Positions 30,937 through 39,558 of a stretch of DNA of 52,547 nucleotides are shown here, piece by piece. The position numbers and the translations under genes were made by a program. Origin of the DNA: JBGTNQ01 sp038212375 (GTDB lineage Bacteria > Patescibacteriota > Minisyncoccia > Phycocordibacterales > Zambryskibacteraceae); assembly GCA_038212375.1 (NCBI GenBank), contig JBBQUO010000001.1, forward strand, positions 1 through 52,547, given 5' to 3'. Positions within the stretch are counted from its first letter, which is position 1. Each line of letters opens with the position of its first letter. The notes under the pieces are model-generated. The model worked only from the letters and a program-made list of their open reading frames with translations. It was not told the DNA's origin and ran no database searches.

Positions 30937-31326
30937 ATGGAAACCTTGTTTTTTGTGCCTCAATACGCTCGTTGGCATTATGGTCGTAGCCTGCGTGAGC
31001 TTGTAACTCACTGCATTGATGTTCTTTGGTTTATTACAATATTTTTTTCTATCGGAATTCTTGTAAATACGCTTTTTTCTAAATCCAAACTAGAAGGTGA
31101 ACGAACTTCTTCACATGAAAGCGTTCGGGCTATGACAGGTACAGTATTTGCTCAAACTATTACAACGGTATTTGAGTTTTGTATTCGAATCATTATTCTT
31201 TGTTTAGGATTCTTTTCGATAGTTTGCACAATTTTTTTCTCACTTATATTTTGCATCGTATGGATATTACTTCCGATCATTATCATTTTTTTGTCCGCGC
31301 TTTCTCTGCAGTATCTTTTTTCATAA
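30937..31326 (+). CDS. Small polytopic membrane protein, unknown function
   Basis: 129 residues from ATG 30937. Start: METLFFVPQYARWHYGRSL, then a helix (about 26-47), a polar loop with KSKLEGERTSSHESVRAM, and two very hydrophobic helices (about 80-129). It ends one base before the Clp-like gene, so the two are probably co-translated and may form a membrane complex. The N-terminal YARWHY segment recalls other small Patescibacteria membrane proteins, but no family is assigned. Confidence 0.6.
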   Translation: METLFFVPQYARWHYGRSLRELVTHCIDVLWFITIFFSIGILVNTLFSKSKLEGERTSSHESVRAMTGTVFAQTITTVFEFCIRIIILCLGFFSIVCTIFFSLIFCIVWILLPIIIIFLSALSLQYLFS

Positions 31327-31327
31327 T

Positions 31328-32770
31328 ATGAAATTCTCTGATTTTCTAAAAAAAATTGAAGGGTATAGAGGGGTATGCACGCTTGAAAAGCTTATGAAGC
31401 ATCGCACAAGGGTGTGGATGAAAAAAGTATTTTTCTTTCTTACGCTCCTGTTATTTGCATTTAGTACACTCTCCCCACAAGGTGTACCAGTGAAGCTTAC
31501 AGGATTCTTTTTCCTTTTACTTGTTATTACTACAGTACTTTCTGCTCTTGATGCTTTCTACTATTCATATGCTCGCACTACTCAAGATGCTGAGCCTTAT
31601 CTACTTGATTTAGCAAGTATTATCTCTGTAACAAACGAAAAAGACATAATCGGCGGATTCATTCGTTCTGATATTGGTATGCAAATACTAATTCGTGCAG
31701 GTTTACAGAAAGAAACAATCTCAAAATACCTTCATTCACGAACAAGTTTTGTCACTGCACAAACATTTTCTGGAGTTAAATCTAATGCCGTATTCTCGTC
31801 GTATTTACTCGGAATATATGGATGCGATAAAGGTTTTGAGCACTTGCTGCTTGCTCATGGCATTGATGCATCGCTCTTTATTGGTTCCGCACTTTGGGTT
31901 ATACATAGCAACACTTCTCTTCGTGAAAAAAGAAGGTGGTGGGCGCGAGAAAGACTCCATACCGTTCCATCGCTCAGCAGAGTATGGTCTTTTCGTAATT
32001 CACATTCGCTCATGCGAATGACGACCCCACTCCAGTTTTCTAGATATCAAGGTATAGAGAATCACGGAGAAGCCGTAGAGCGACTTGAAACTATTCTTAC
32101 AAGGTCCAGTCATGCTAATGCCATTTTGATAGGTGATGATGGTGTGGGAAAGATGGAGGTAATAGAAAGTTTGGCGCGTAAAGCATTCAGTCGAAATAGC
32201 ACACCAGAACTTCTCGAGAAAGAATACTTTGTGCTCGATTTTGAGAGACTTGCTGAAGCGTCAATAGACAGGCTTACCTTTGAAACACTTTTTTCGAATA
32301 TGTTAATCGAAGCTTCAAGATCTGGAAATGTATTGTTTGTTATTCCTAATTTTTCAGATCTTTTGCTCTTTGCAGAATCGTTCGGATCGGATCTATCGTC
32401 TCTTATGAATCGCTTTTTAAGCTCAACGACTATTCAATTCGTTGCAATAAGTGACACTGATGAATTTTTTGAGTACCTTCAAGAAGACACTGTGCTTATA
32501 AATCATTTTACCCGTATCAATGTTGTAGAAGAATATTCTACTCTTGCAATTCGCACACTTCATGAAACTGTACACTCCTTTGAGTTACAGAATCCTATTG
32601 TCATTAGCTACCCTTCAATCTACGCTGTGATCAAGAGTGGTAGGGCGATTTCAGAGGATGATTCATTGTTTGATAATACAGAGGAGCTTCTCCGTAGGGT
32701 AATAGGAAAAGTCTTGAACGAAGAAAGAAATATTGTATACGAAGAAGATATTGATGAATTATTTCAGTAA
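31328..32770 (+). CDS. Membrane-anchored Clp-like AAA+ protein with degenerate ATPase motifs
   Basis: 480 residues. Two membrane helices (about 32-75), a Clp-N-like helical region (about 100-185: GGFIRSDIGMQILIRAGL, FEHLLLAHGID), then one AAA module resembling ClpB/ClpC domain 1 (about 245-470). Walker A reads GDDGVGKMEVIES, with methionine where Thr/Ser should bind magnesium; Walker B reads LFVIPNFSDLL instead of LFIDEIH, so the acidic pair is lost. It may bind but probably does not hydrolyse ATP. It could be a scaffold or a partner of the small membrane protein before it. A second AAA domain and ClpP-loop are absent. Confidence 0.68.
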   Translation: MKFSDFLKKIEGYRGVCTLEKLMKHRTRVWMKKVFFFLTLLLFAFSTLSPQGVPVKLTGFFFLLLVITTVLSALDAFYYSYARTTQDAEPYLLDLASIISVTNEKDIIGGFIRSDIGMQILIRAGLQKETISKYLHSRTSFVTAQTFSGVKSNAVFSSYLLGIYGCDKGFEHLLLAHGIDASLFIGSALWVIHSNTSLREKRRWWARERLHTVPSLSRVWSFRNSHSLMRMTTPLQFSRYQGIENHGEAVERLETILTRSSHANAILIGDDGVGKMEVIESLARKAFSRNSTPELLEKEYFVLDFERLAEASIDRLTFETLFSNMLIEASRSGNVLFVIPNFSDLLLFAESFGSDLSSLMNRFLSSTTIQFVAISDTDEFFEYLQEDTVLINHFTRINVVEEYSTLAIRTLHETVHSFELQNPIVISYPSIYAVIKSGRAISEDDSLFDNTEELLRRVIGKVLNEERNIVYEEDIDELFQ

Positions 32771-32785
32771 ATAAATACAAAGAAA

Positions 32786-32820
32786 AAGCCCTCGCAATAT
32801 ACTGTTGCGAGGGCTTTGTA
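32786..32820. terminator. Bidirectional terminator between convergent genes
   Basis: Thirteen-base-pair stem AAAGCCCTCGCAA with its complement, loop of 7. It serves the Clp-like gene on the plus strand and the gene at 32838 on the minus strand. Confidence 0.85.
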
Positions 32821-32837
32821 CGAGAGGTGTTCTTGCT

Positions 32838-33188
32838 CTAGTACTCTCTTTCTGATGGATCAATATCCCCGATGTTAAATACTGGTACTACCTGTCCAGT
32901 CCCGGTAAGGGGGTTCAGCATGTGCGGGCGCCGAACTTCAGGTTTCAAGCCTTTTGAGTGAATTCGATCTTCGACTTGTGCATTTCGAATGCACATTGAA
33001 AGGAGCTGCTCTTCGTGGAGGCTACGGTTGCTCGGAAGAACGGGAGTTCCGATTACATCATCTAGAACCCTTGAATTAACTGGCGCTGTGTCGGCAAATC
33101 CCCAAGGTACAGGGTGCTCTCCAGTTGTGAGGCCAATGTCGACGAGCATTTCGTCGAGTCCTTCACACTGCTGCTTGCTGAGATGCAT
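32838..33188 (-). CDS. Hypothetical protein (116 residues)
   Basis: Soluble protein without signal peptide or membrane helix, beginning MHLSKQQCEGLDEMLVDIGL and ending IGDIDPSEREY. ATG 33188 is preferred because the open frame upstream (to 33269) is hydrophobic and phenylalanine-rich, unlike the rest. Several proline-containing segments (PVPWGFADTAPVNSR, LNPLTGTGQVVPV) suggest an extended fold. No family recognised. It is a single gene with a terminator behind it. Confidence 0.55.
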   Translation of the reverse strand: MHLSKQQCEGLDEMLVDIGLTTGEHPVPWGFADTAPVNSRVLDDVIGTPVLPSNRSLHEEQLLSMCIRNAQVEDRIHSKGLKPEVRRPHMLNPLTGTGQVVPVFNIGDIDPSEREY

Positions 33189-33321
33189 TGCTCTTTCCGG
33201 AAAGAAGAGTAAAAAATAATGAACGAATCTCACGGTATTGTGAGGTTCTAGTATGAAGAATACCCACAAAAAAATAAAGAATCAATGTCTACCCACACCG
33301 CTACACAAAACATGTATTTTG

Positions 33322-33330
33322 TGGTATTGT
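33322..33330 (+). promoter_or_regulatory. Extended -10 promoter of the dus gene
   Basis: TGGTATTGT ends 8 bases before ATG 33339: leaderless. Confidence 0.5.
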
Positions 33331-33338
33331 GATTTCTT

Positions 33339-34307
33339 ATGACTGAGCTTGGATTTTGGAAAAATCTAAAAAAACCTATACTTGTTCTCGCACCAATGGC
33401 AGATGTTACTGACCCAGCATTTCGACGTATCATTGCACAGTACGGCAAACCAGACGTACTGTGGACTGAGTTTGTGTCAGCTGATGGAATTTTTTTAGCT
33501 GATGAAGACGGCAAGCAAAAACTCATGCGAGATTTAGTATTTAGTGAAACAGAGCGTCCGATCATCGCGCAATTTTTTACTGCAAATCCAGAGCGTATGA
33601 AAAAAGCTGCAGAACTTGCACGAGAGCTGGGCTTTGATGGGTTCGATATTAATATGGGCTGCCCTGATAAAGGGGTAGAGAGGCAAGGTGCAGGTGCAGC
33701 ACTCATCAAAAATCCAAAGCTTGCCCGTGAGCTAATCCGTGCTGCAAAAGAAGGAGCTGGTACCATGCCTGTCTCAGTTAAAACTCGTGTTGGTTACAAC
33801 AAGAACGAGCTCGAGTCATGGATTCCTGAGCTTCTTGCAGAAGAACCTGCGCTTATAACAGTACATGCACGAACTCGTAAAGAAATGTCTAAAGTTCCAG
33901 CACACTGGGTAGACGTACAACGCGCAGTAGAGATTCGTAATGCAATGAACTCCCAAGCACTTATATTTGGAAATGGAGATGTTGTTGATTTTAAGGATGC
34001 ACGAAAAAGGGCGGAAGAAACTGGTGCAGATGGAGTAATGCTTGGACGAGCTATATTTGGAAATCCGTGGTTAGGAAAGGAATATACGCCAACTATCAAG
34101 GAAAAATTACTCGTTATGGTGGAGCATACAAAGCTTTTTGAAGAACTTCTCGGAGATATAAAAAACTTCGCTATTATGAAGAAACATTACAAAGCGTACG
34201 TAAATGGATTTGATGGATCAAAAGAGCTTCGGCTCATGCTGATGGAGGCAAAAGATTCTATTGAGGTCGAGTCTGTTGTGCTGCAATATATTTCACAGCT
34301 ATCCTAA
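33339..34307 (+). CDS. tRNA-dihydrouridine synthase (Dus family)
   Basis: 322 residues, TIM-barrel flavoenzyme. Landmarks: LVLAPMADVTDPAFRRI, TEFVSADGIF, DGFDINMGCPDKGVERQGAG with the catalytic cysteine, MPVSVKTRVGY, ITVHARTRKEM, FGNGDVVDFKDA and GVMLGRAIFGNPW. It reduces uridine to dihydrouridine in tRNA D-loops using NADPH and FMN. It resembles DusB/DusC more than DusA. Its last codons overlap the end of the pilus operon on the other strand by 4 bases. Confidence 0.92.
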   Translation: MTELGFWKNLKKPILVLAPMADVTDPAFRRIIAQYGKPDVLWTEFVSADGIFLADEDGKQKLMRDLVFSETERPIIAQFFTANPERMKKAAELARELGFDGFDINMGCPDKGVERQGAGAALIKNPKLARELIRAAKEGAGTMPVSVKTRVGYNKNELESWIPELLAEEPALITVHARTRKEMSKVPAHWVDVQRAVEIRNAMNSQALIFGNGDVVDFKDARKRAEETGADGVMLGRAIFGNPWLGKEYTPTIKEKLLVMVEHTKLFEELLGDIKNFAIMKKHYKAYVNGFDGSKELRLMLMEAKDSIEVESVVLQYISQLS

Positions 34308-34690
34308 ATAGCTTCCAATTCTTTCCAAGAGATAATGGAAAAAGTATCTGAGTCAGCCGCAACCTCGATATTTGTATACGAGTCTTCAAAGATAGACTGA
34401 ATACGAATGATTTTTTGGTTGTTTATTGTAGTTACACTTTGAATGGTACAGGTATCAACATCAGAAAGGTGGATTGTTCCTTCTGGAGTTATTTTTTTTG
34501 CTATGCGCAAAAGAGCAATATTAAGACAGGCTTCAGAAGTGGTTTTACTTCGTGCTTTGTATTCTGACTCAAGTACTGTAAACCGTGTAAAGAAACTGCT
34601 AAACGAAAGGATTGTTGTAACAACAAGAAGAATCGTTGAGATTATCACAACTGATAGTAGTGCAATAAAACCAGAGTGCTCATTTTTCAC
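34304..34690 (-). CDS. PilX-like minor pilus protein
   Basis: 128 residues starting MKNEHSGFIALLSVVIISTI, a prepilin-like leader (cleavage after G7) leading into one hydrophobic helix, but without the usual Glu at +5, as in PilX/GspK-type proteins. The remainder has two cysteines (SEACLNIALLR and DVDTCTIQSV) that can form the pilin disulfide. It is the last gene of the pilus operon and overlaps the preceding gene by ATGA. Confidence 0.65.
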   Translation of the reverse strand: MKNEHSGFIALLSVVIISTILLVVTTILSFSSFFTRFTVLESEYKARSKTTSEACLNIALLRIAKKITPEGTIHLSDVDTCTIQSVTTINNQKIIRIQSIFEDSYTNIEVAADSDTFSIISWKELEAI

Positions 34691-35193
34691 TGTACGTATG
34701 TAGTTAGAGATCCGTTCATACCATCAATTGTAGTGCTTGCTGAAATGCTGTAAACATTTGTAGATCCAATGCTAGATGAATACTGAAAACTTAGATTTGT
34801 GACGCTCACGTTCTGACTTGTCAGGGGAATGTATTCAGCCATCTCTCCGCCTTCACGCATTTCAATGCTACTACTTGCCTCTACGTATCTGATGTCGACT
34901 TGAATCCCGTCACTTCGTTTCAGTGAAAGTATATTAGTATATTGATTCGTTACGTTCGGTGTAATAAGTCGTGCAATGGAGGACGTGCCGCTGAGGGTCC
35001 AGTTAATTTTTTGCATTACAAAATTTATTTCGTCTTGCGCAATAATTTTGCCAGTATTTAGATTTGAGTTTTGAAGTATTGATTGTGATGCAATAAAAAG
35101 TCCAGTCATCAAAATGCTAAAAAGTGCGATATAGACAATAATTTCAATAAGAAAAAATCCAGAATCTTTCTTTTTTGGGAATGTTTTTATCAT
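34687..35193 (-). CDS. Type IV pseudopilin (PulJ/PilW-like)
   Basis: 168 residues with a basic leader and prepilin signature DSGFFLIEIIVYIALFSILM: cleavage between G and F, Glu at +5, followed by the N-terminal helix. The globular part is rich in Ser/Thr strands and has no cysteine. Overlaps both neighbours by a few bases. Probably a minor pseudopilin priming pilus assembly. Confidence 0.75.
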   Translation of the reverse strand: MIKTFPKKKDSGFFLIEIIVYIALFSILMTGLFIASQSILQNSNLNTGKIIAQDEINFVMQKINWTLSGTSSIARLITPNVTNQYTNILSLKRSDGIQVDIRYVEASSSIEMREGGEMAEYIPLTSQNVSVTNLSFQYSSSIGSTNVYSISASTTIDGMNGSLTTYVQ

Positions 35194-36710
35194 GGGTTTG
35201 GAGAAGCAGAAATAATGGAAAGCATGTCTTTCCTGTTCGTGCTTGGAGTAAGAATACCCAAGTACATAAAGTCTCCAGAACAGTATGATGGTCCTCCACT
35301 ACCACCAAGACTTGCAAGAGATAAAAACGTGTTTGTGGTGCTATCTTGTGACCATGGTTTTATTGAGTTGATGTTAGAGACATCCCAAACTTGAAATTGC
35401 GCCTTTGTAATGAAGAATGCCAGGTCGCCCTTCACGGAAATTCCATAAATACTATTTTTGTTATTTGGATTCACTACAACATTGAGGTTTCCGAGAGTTA
35501 GAACGTTTGTGGGATTTGAAATATTAAGTGCATAGAACTCATTGGTACCGTACGTTCTTCCAAAGTACATCGTATTTCCCAAAAGAAACATGCTTTCTCC
35601 ATAGTTTGAACCAACACCATTTAAATCAGGGGGATAAAATGAAGAAGTAAATCCTCCAATCCTTTGCATGAATGTTTTGCTACTGGGCAAGATATCAAGT
35701 ATGGTCATGCTTTCGCTACTCGGTGTTGCTATGTAGGCATAGTTTCCTCGTGTCACAATACTATTTACATCATGTCCGACTTCATACATTCCATTTGAAA
35801 TAAGAATTGGGTTTGTGGAACTTGAAACATCAAAAACAGCAAGTTCAGCTCCAGAAGTATTGGCGGTTAGTCCCAGATAAATCTTGTTGTTGTGGTAGTG
35901 GATCGCATTTCCAAGCCCACTCGAGCCTGTAACTTTTCTAGAAGCTACGATTGTTGGCTTTGTTGGATCAGATATATCAATAACTTGAAGCTGACTTACT
36001 GTACTCTTGGTGGCTACGAAAGCATAGTTTCTTGATATTGCGATCGCACTGACAAGTGCCGCGGTGGTCGTAGCGCCTCGATATACCGGCTTTTGTCCAG
36101 ATGACGTAGGAAGGTCGAAAATATAAATCGTATTTTTATTTGAGCTTGGCACTGCGTCGAGCCCAATATACAACCTCTGATTACTAACCGATAAACCTCC
36201 GATACCGAAACCATTACCATTTCCACCATTTACGCCGAGCTCTCCAAAGTCCCAGGTACTTGCAGTTGGATTTTTCCAACTTTCTTTATCTATGTAGATA
36301 GAATTGCAGCTATCACCATTTAAGTACCCGAGTGGGTTGGTAAGTAAAGTGGAAAGTGAGACGTGAAGGGAGAGACCGTATTCATTCCACGATACAGTAC
36401 TTGTGGCTTGTTTTGTAAATGGATCAATCTGAGTTGCTTCCAGTGATCTTTCGTATGTTCCATCAGTTGTTTTTACAATGGGTTGGACAAGATTGAAATC
36501 AAACGTTGCAAGACCCCGTACTTCTTCTATAGTTTCAAGAGCCATAGAAAGCGCTGAACTGCTCATGCTATTACTTTCTACAATAGATTGGTTGCGAAAC
36601 GTTATCAGGATAATTGCACCGAGGCTTAGCGAGAGGACAGTAAATGCAATAAGTATTTCTATACTTGCCATACCTGACAGCTTTTGATTAGTAGATGATT
36701 GCGCCTTCAT
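35190..36710 (-). CDS. Pilin-like protein fused to an LVIVD-type beta-propeller
   Basis: 506 residues. The N-terminus is a type IV prepilin: SGMASIEILIAFTVLSLSLG (cleavage after G13, Glu at +5, long helix). From about residue 145 to the end it carries repeated strands of the LVIVD type: IFDLPTSS, LQVIDISDPTKPTIVAS, LAVFDVSSSTNPILIS, MTILDILPSS, YALNISNPTNVLTL and VWDVSNINSIKPW, which together suggest a six- or seven-bladed propeller. A propeller on a pilin shaft suggests an adhesin exposed at a pilus tip, a role filled by PilY1 in other systems; that comparison is functional inference. It overlaps the next upstream pseudopilin by 23 bases. Confidence 0.75.
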   Translation of the reverse strand: MKAQSSTNQKLSGMASIEILIAFTVLSLSLGAIILITFRNQSIVESNSMSSSALSMALETIEEVRGLATFDFNLVQPIVKTTDGTYERSLEATQIDPFTKQATSTVSWNEYGLSLHVSLSTLLTNPLGYLNGDSCNSIYIDKESWKNPTASTWDFGELGVNGGNGNGFGIGGLSVSNQRLYIGLDAVPSSNKNTIYIFDLPTSSGQKPVYRGATTTAALVSAIAISRNYAFVATKSTVSQLQVIDISDPTKPTIVASRKVTGSSGLGNAIHYHNNKIYLGLTANTSGAELAVFDVSSSTNPILISNGMYEVGHDVNSIVTRGNYAYIATPSSESMTILDILPSSKTFMQRIGGFTSSFYPPDLNGVGSNYGESMFLLGNTMYFGRTYGTNEFYALNISNPTNVLTLGNLNVVVNPNNKNSIYGISVKGDLAFFITKAQFQVWDVSNINSIKPWSQDSTTNTFLSLASLGGSGGPSYCSGDFMYLGILTPSTNRKDMLSIISASPNP

Positions 36711-37152
36711 AGTTTACGGTAGTCGTTGAAATGTGACTTTCTTGATGAATAACAATTACTACCGGAGTGCTCGTGCCGCTTAGTTGAGTGAATACAACAC
36801 CAAGGCCATAAATGCAGGAAATTATGTTTGGGCTACTTTCGACCGAAACATGAGAGTTTGCTGAGATTGAGATATTGCTGCTACTCATGGCATCGTAGGT
36901 GTATCCCTCAAATAGTACATAGGAGTGCGATTCTTGCTTGTAACAAACACCATGTCTTGTTTGATGTATGTTGTTTTGTGCTTGGCCGCGTGCTCTCGAA
37001 AGGAGATTTATCAGTGTTGACTGTTCTGATGTGGATACAAAATTTTGCTGAAGCGCAGTGCTATACAGCATCCCCAAACTAAGGAGTATTGTGAGAATAG
37101 TTATCGAAATAATTACTTCGATGAGTGTAAAAGCATCAGTGTGTTTAAGCAT
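36688..37152 (-). CDS. Type IV pseudopilin (GspH/FimT-like)
   Basis: 154 residues from ATG 37152, giving the short leader MLKHTDA followed by FTLIEVIISITILTILLSLG. Glu is at +5, but the residue before the cut is alanine instead of the usual glycine, which prepilin peptidases accept less well. Two cysteines (GVCYKQES, IISCIYGLG). The C-terminal half is beta-rich like GspH/FimT. An open frame to 37212 upstream lies inside the pilC gene and is ignored. Confidence 0.75.
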   Translation of the reverse strand: MLKHTDAFTLIEVIISITILTILLSLGMLYSTALQQNFVSTSEQSTLINLLSRARGQAQNNIHQTRHGVCYKQESHSYVLFEGYTYDAMSSSNISISANSHVSVESSPNIISCIYGLGVVFTQLSGTSTPVVIVIHQESHISTTTVNYEGAIIY

Positions 37153-38254
37153 GAAGATTTTGAGTGATGCTATAAATTGGAGTAATAATAGAAACAGCGA
37201 TAAAACCAACAATAATTCCCATAATTATCATGAGTACAGGCTCCACTAGATTTGAAAGATTTTTTGTCATAGCATCTACTTCCTGTTCAAAAAATTCTGC
37301 AAGATACATACATGAATTTTCAAGATCACCAGTTCGCTCTCCAACAGAAATAATTTGCGACATCACATCAGGAAATAAGTCTGGGTAGAGTGCAATGTGA
37401 CTTGTTATGGTTCCTCCCTGAATGATCCTTTCTATAAGTAGTTCATACTGGTATCTAAATTGATAGTTTTGTGTTGTATTTTTTACCACCACAACTGCTT
37501 CTGAAAGAGACATTGAACTACGCAAGAGTAGTGCGAGAGTTCGCATACTATTTGCAAGAGTGTAATATTTTGTCATTGGTCCAACGATAGGCGTTCTCAA
37601 GATTAATTGATCGACAAAGAATGCAAACTTTGGTAATTTTTTTATCGTAAATGCAATCAATACCGCTATGCCAAAACTTATGAAAATGCATGCGATGCCA
37701 AAGTTACTAATGAAATGAGAAAGTTTCATAACAATACGTGTTGTAAGGGGAATTTTTACATGCAAACTTAAAAAAATCGGCATAATTTTTGGAAACAGAT
37801 ATACTACGAGAAACGATGTAATCCCAAGAGTTGCAACACAGACTACTATAGGATAGATAAATGCACTGATTACTTTGCGCTTCAGCATTTGTTTCTTCTG
37901 TAGTTCATCAGCAAGATAGCTTAAGTTACTACTGAGAATTCCAGTACTTTCTCCAATTTCAATAATATTAATTGCAAAAGAACCAAAAAGATATTCTGCT
38001 TTCTTGAGACTTTTTGAAAGTGATTGACCGTTCGAAACCTGATATGTAGCAATTCCTAGTAGGATTAGGGTCCGTGGATTACGAGTTTGTTCTTTGATAA
38101 TAAGGAGGCTTTCGAGTACAGGGATTCCAGACCTAATAAGAAATGACAAACGTTTTGCCAAAAAAGTTTGCTCTTTGATAGAAAGTTTCGAGCGAAAAAG
38201 AGATTTAAAAAAGTGTTTAAAACGATTAATATAGGTGATTACAATGTTATTCAT
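37145..38254 (-). CDS. pilC: Type IV pilus inner-membrane platform protein PilC/GspF
   Basis: 369 residues with two copies of the T2SF domain: KEQTFLAKRLSFLIRSGIPV, LSKSLKKAEYLFGSFAINII, EIGESTGILSSNLSYLADEL in the first, and MRTLALLLRSSMSLSEAVVV, PDLFPDVMSQIISVGERTG in the second, plus three membrane helices. It anchors the assembly ATPase and organises the pilus base. It overlaps the preceding PilB gene and the following pseudopilin by 8 bases each. Confidence 0.92.
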   Translation of the reverse strand: MNNIVITYINRFKHFFKSLFRSKLSIKEQTFLAKRLSFLIRSGIPVLESLLIIKEQTRNPRTLILLGIATYQVSNGQSLSKSLKKAEYLFGSFAINIIEIGESTGILSSNLSYLADELQKKQMLKRKVISAFIYPIVVCVATLGITSFLVVYLFPKIMPIFLSLHVKIPLTTRIVMKLSHFISNFGIACIFISFGIAVLIAFTIKKLPKFAFFVDQLILRTPIVGPMTKYYTLANSMRTLALLLRSSMSLSEAVVVVKNTTQNYQFRYQYELLIERIIQGGTITSHIALYPDLFPDVMSQIISVGERTGDLENSCMYLAEFFEQEVDAMTKNLSNLVEPVLMIIMGIIVGFIAVSIITPIYSITQNLHA

Positions 38255-39455
38255 AGATCACTCTAAGTACTTCATCGATAGTTGTTTGCCCAGATAAAGC
38301 TTTCAAAAAACCATCTTCGAGCATTGTTGTCATACCGTTTTTTTTCGCAATCATTTTTAATTCTTCCGATGATGCTTTTCTTAAAATTGCTTCGCGAATT
38401 TCATTATCAGAGACAAGTACTTCATTTATTGAAATTCTCCCTTTGTATCCGCTGTTCGCGCACTGTCCGCACCCTAATCCTTTATAGATTATTGTTCCAG
38501 GTACAAAAAGTGATGAAAATTCAGAAAGTGCATTGCTCAATATTTCGGATACAACAATTTTTTCTTTGCAGTGATTACAAATTTTTCGAACTAGCCTTTG
38601 TCCAATCGCAATGTTGACTGTTGAAGCTACAAGGTATGTCTCAATCCCCATATCAAGAAGGCGAGGAAGTGTGGTTGCCGCATCGTTTGTGTGTAGTGTT
38701 GAAAGCAAAAGGTGTCCTGTGAGCGCAGTGTTTACTGCAATGCTTGCAGTCTCAGTATCACGAATTTCTCCAACCATAATGATGTTCGGATCTTGTCTTA
38801 GAATCGATCGCAAACCATTTGCAAATGTAAGTCCAGTTCTTGAATTCACTTGAATCTGCTCAATGTTTGCGATTGCATATTCAATCGGGTCTTCAATGGT
38901 AATAATAGATACTTCACTGGAGTTCAGCATTTTGACCAGTGTATAGAGTGTAGTTGTTTTGCCGCTTCCAGTAGGCCCTGTTGCAAGAATCATCCCACTC
39001 GATTTTTGGAGCGCTTTCTGAATTTTTATCGTGTCGCTCGCACTAAATCCTAAAGATTCTATGGTTGATACTTCTGCTTTGTCAGAAAGCACTCGTAAGA
39101 CAGCATTTTCTCCATAATATGTTGGAACAATAGATATTCGTACATCAATATAATTTCCTGCTTCGCATAGATGACGAAAGCGACCGTCTTGGGTCGCTTG
39201 ATGTTCGTCTAATCTAAGTTTTGCTAAGACTTTTATACGTGAGATGAGTTCGCTCTGTATGGTGATCGGTAACACGTATGTATTGAAGAGCACACCATCG
39301 ATCCGAAGCCTTATTCTGAGCGAATCAGGACTTGGGTCGATATGGATATCTGACGCTCCACTTTCATTCGCTTTTTCGATAATGCAGTCGACAAGATACA
39401 TGATCGATATGTCAGCTCCGCGACCCACTTCATTTTTTACTCGAGCATCAATCAT
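38247..39455 (-). CDS. pilB: Type IV pilus assembly ATPase PilB/GspE (short form)
   Basis: 402 residues. The secretion-ATPase core is complete: SGASDIHIDPSPDSLRIRLR, Walker A ATGPTGSGKTTTLYTL (about 173), Asp box ITIEDPIEYA, Walker B PNIIMVGEIRDTETA, His box LLSTLHTNDA, and the zinc-binding CNHC..CGQC pair. The N-terminal MshEN domain that normally precedes it is missing. It is the first gene of a six-gene operon, pilB-pilC-pseudopilin-pilin/propeller-pseudopilin-PilX-like. A retraction ATPase PilT, a prepilin peptidase and PilMNO are not in the window. Confidence 0.93.
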   Translation of the reverse strand: MIDARVKNEVGRGADISIMYLVDCIIEKANESGASDIHIDPSPDSLRIRLRIDGVLFNTYVLPITIQSELISRIKVLAKLRLDEHQATQDGRFRHLCEAGNYIDVRISIVPTYYGENAVLRVLSDKAEVSTIESLGFSASDTIKIQKALQKSSGMILATGPTGSGKTTTLYTLVKMLNSSEVSIITIEDPIEYAIANIEQIQVNSRTGLTFANGLRSILRQDPNIIMVGEIRDTETASIAVNTALTGHLLLSTLHTNDAATTLPRLLDMGIETYLVASTVNIAIGQRLVRKICNHCKEKIVVSEILSNALSEFSSLFVPGTIIYKGLGCGQCANSGYKGRISINEVLVSDNEIREAILRKASSEELKMIAKKNGMTTMLEDGFLKALSGQTTIDEVLRVIYE

Positions 39456-39543
39456 TGATACTAAAAATGTATGTAAAAACTGTACTATAAAGTGTAGTTA
39501 TCTGCAAGAAATGCAATTGTACAAACATTACCTATCTCATCGC

Positions 39544-39552
39544 TGATATACT
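39544..39552 (+). promoter_or_regulatory. Extended -10 promoter of the glycosidase-like gene
   Basis: TGATATACT ends 6 bases before ATG 39559: leaderless. The same nine bases occur in front of the gene at 41740. Confidence 0.6.
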
Positions 39553-39558
39553 ATAGAT

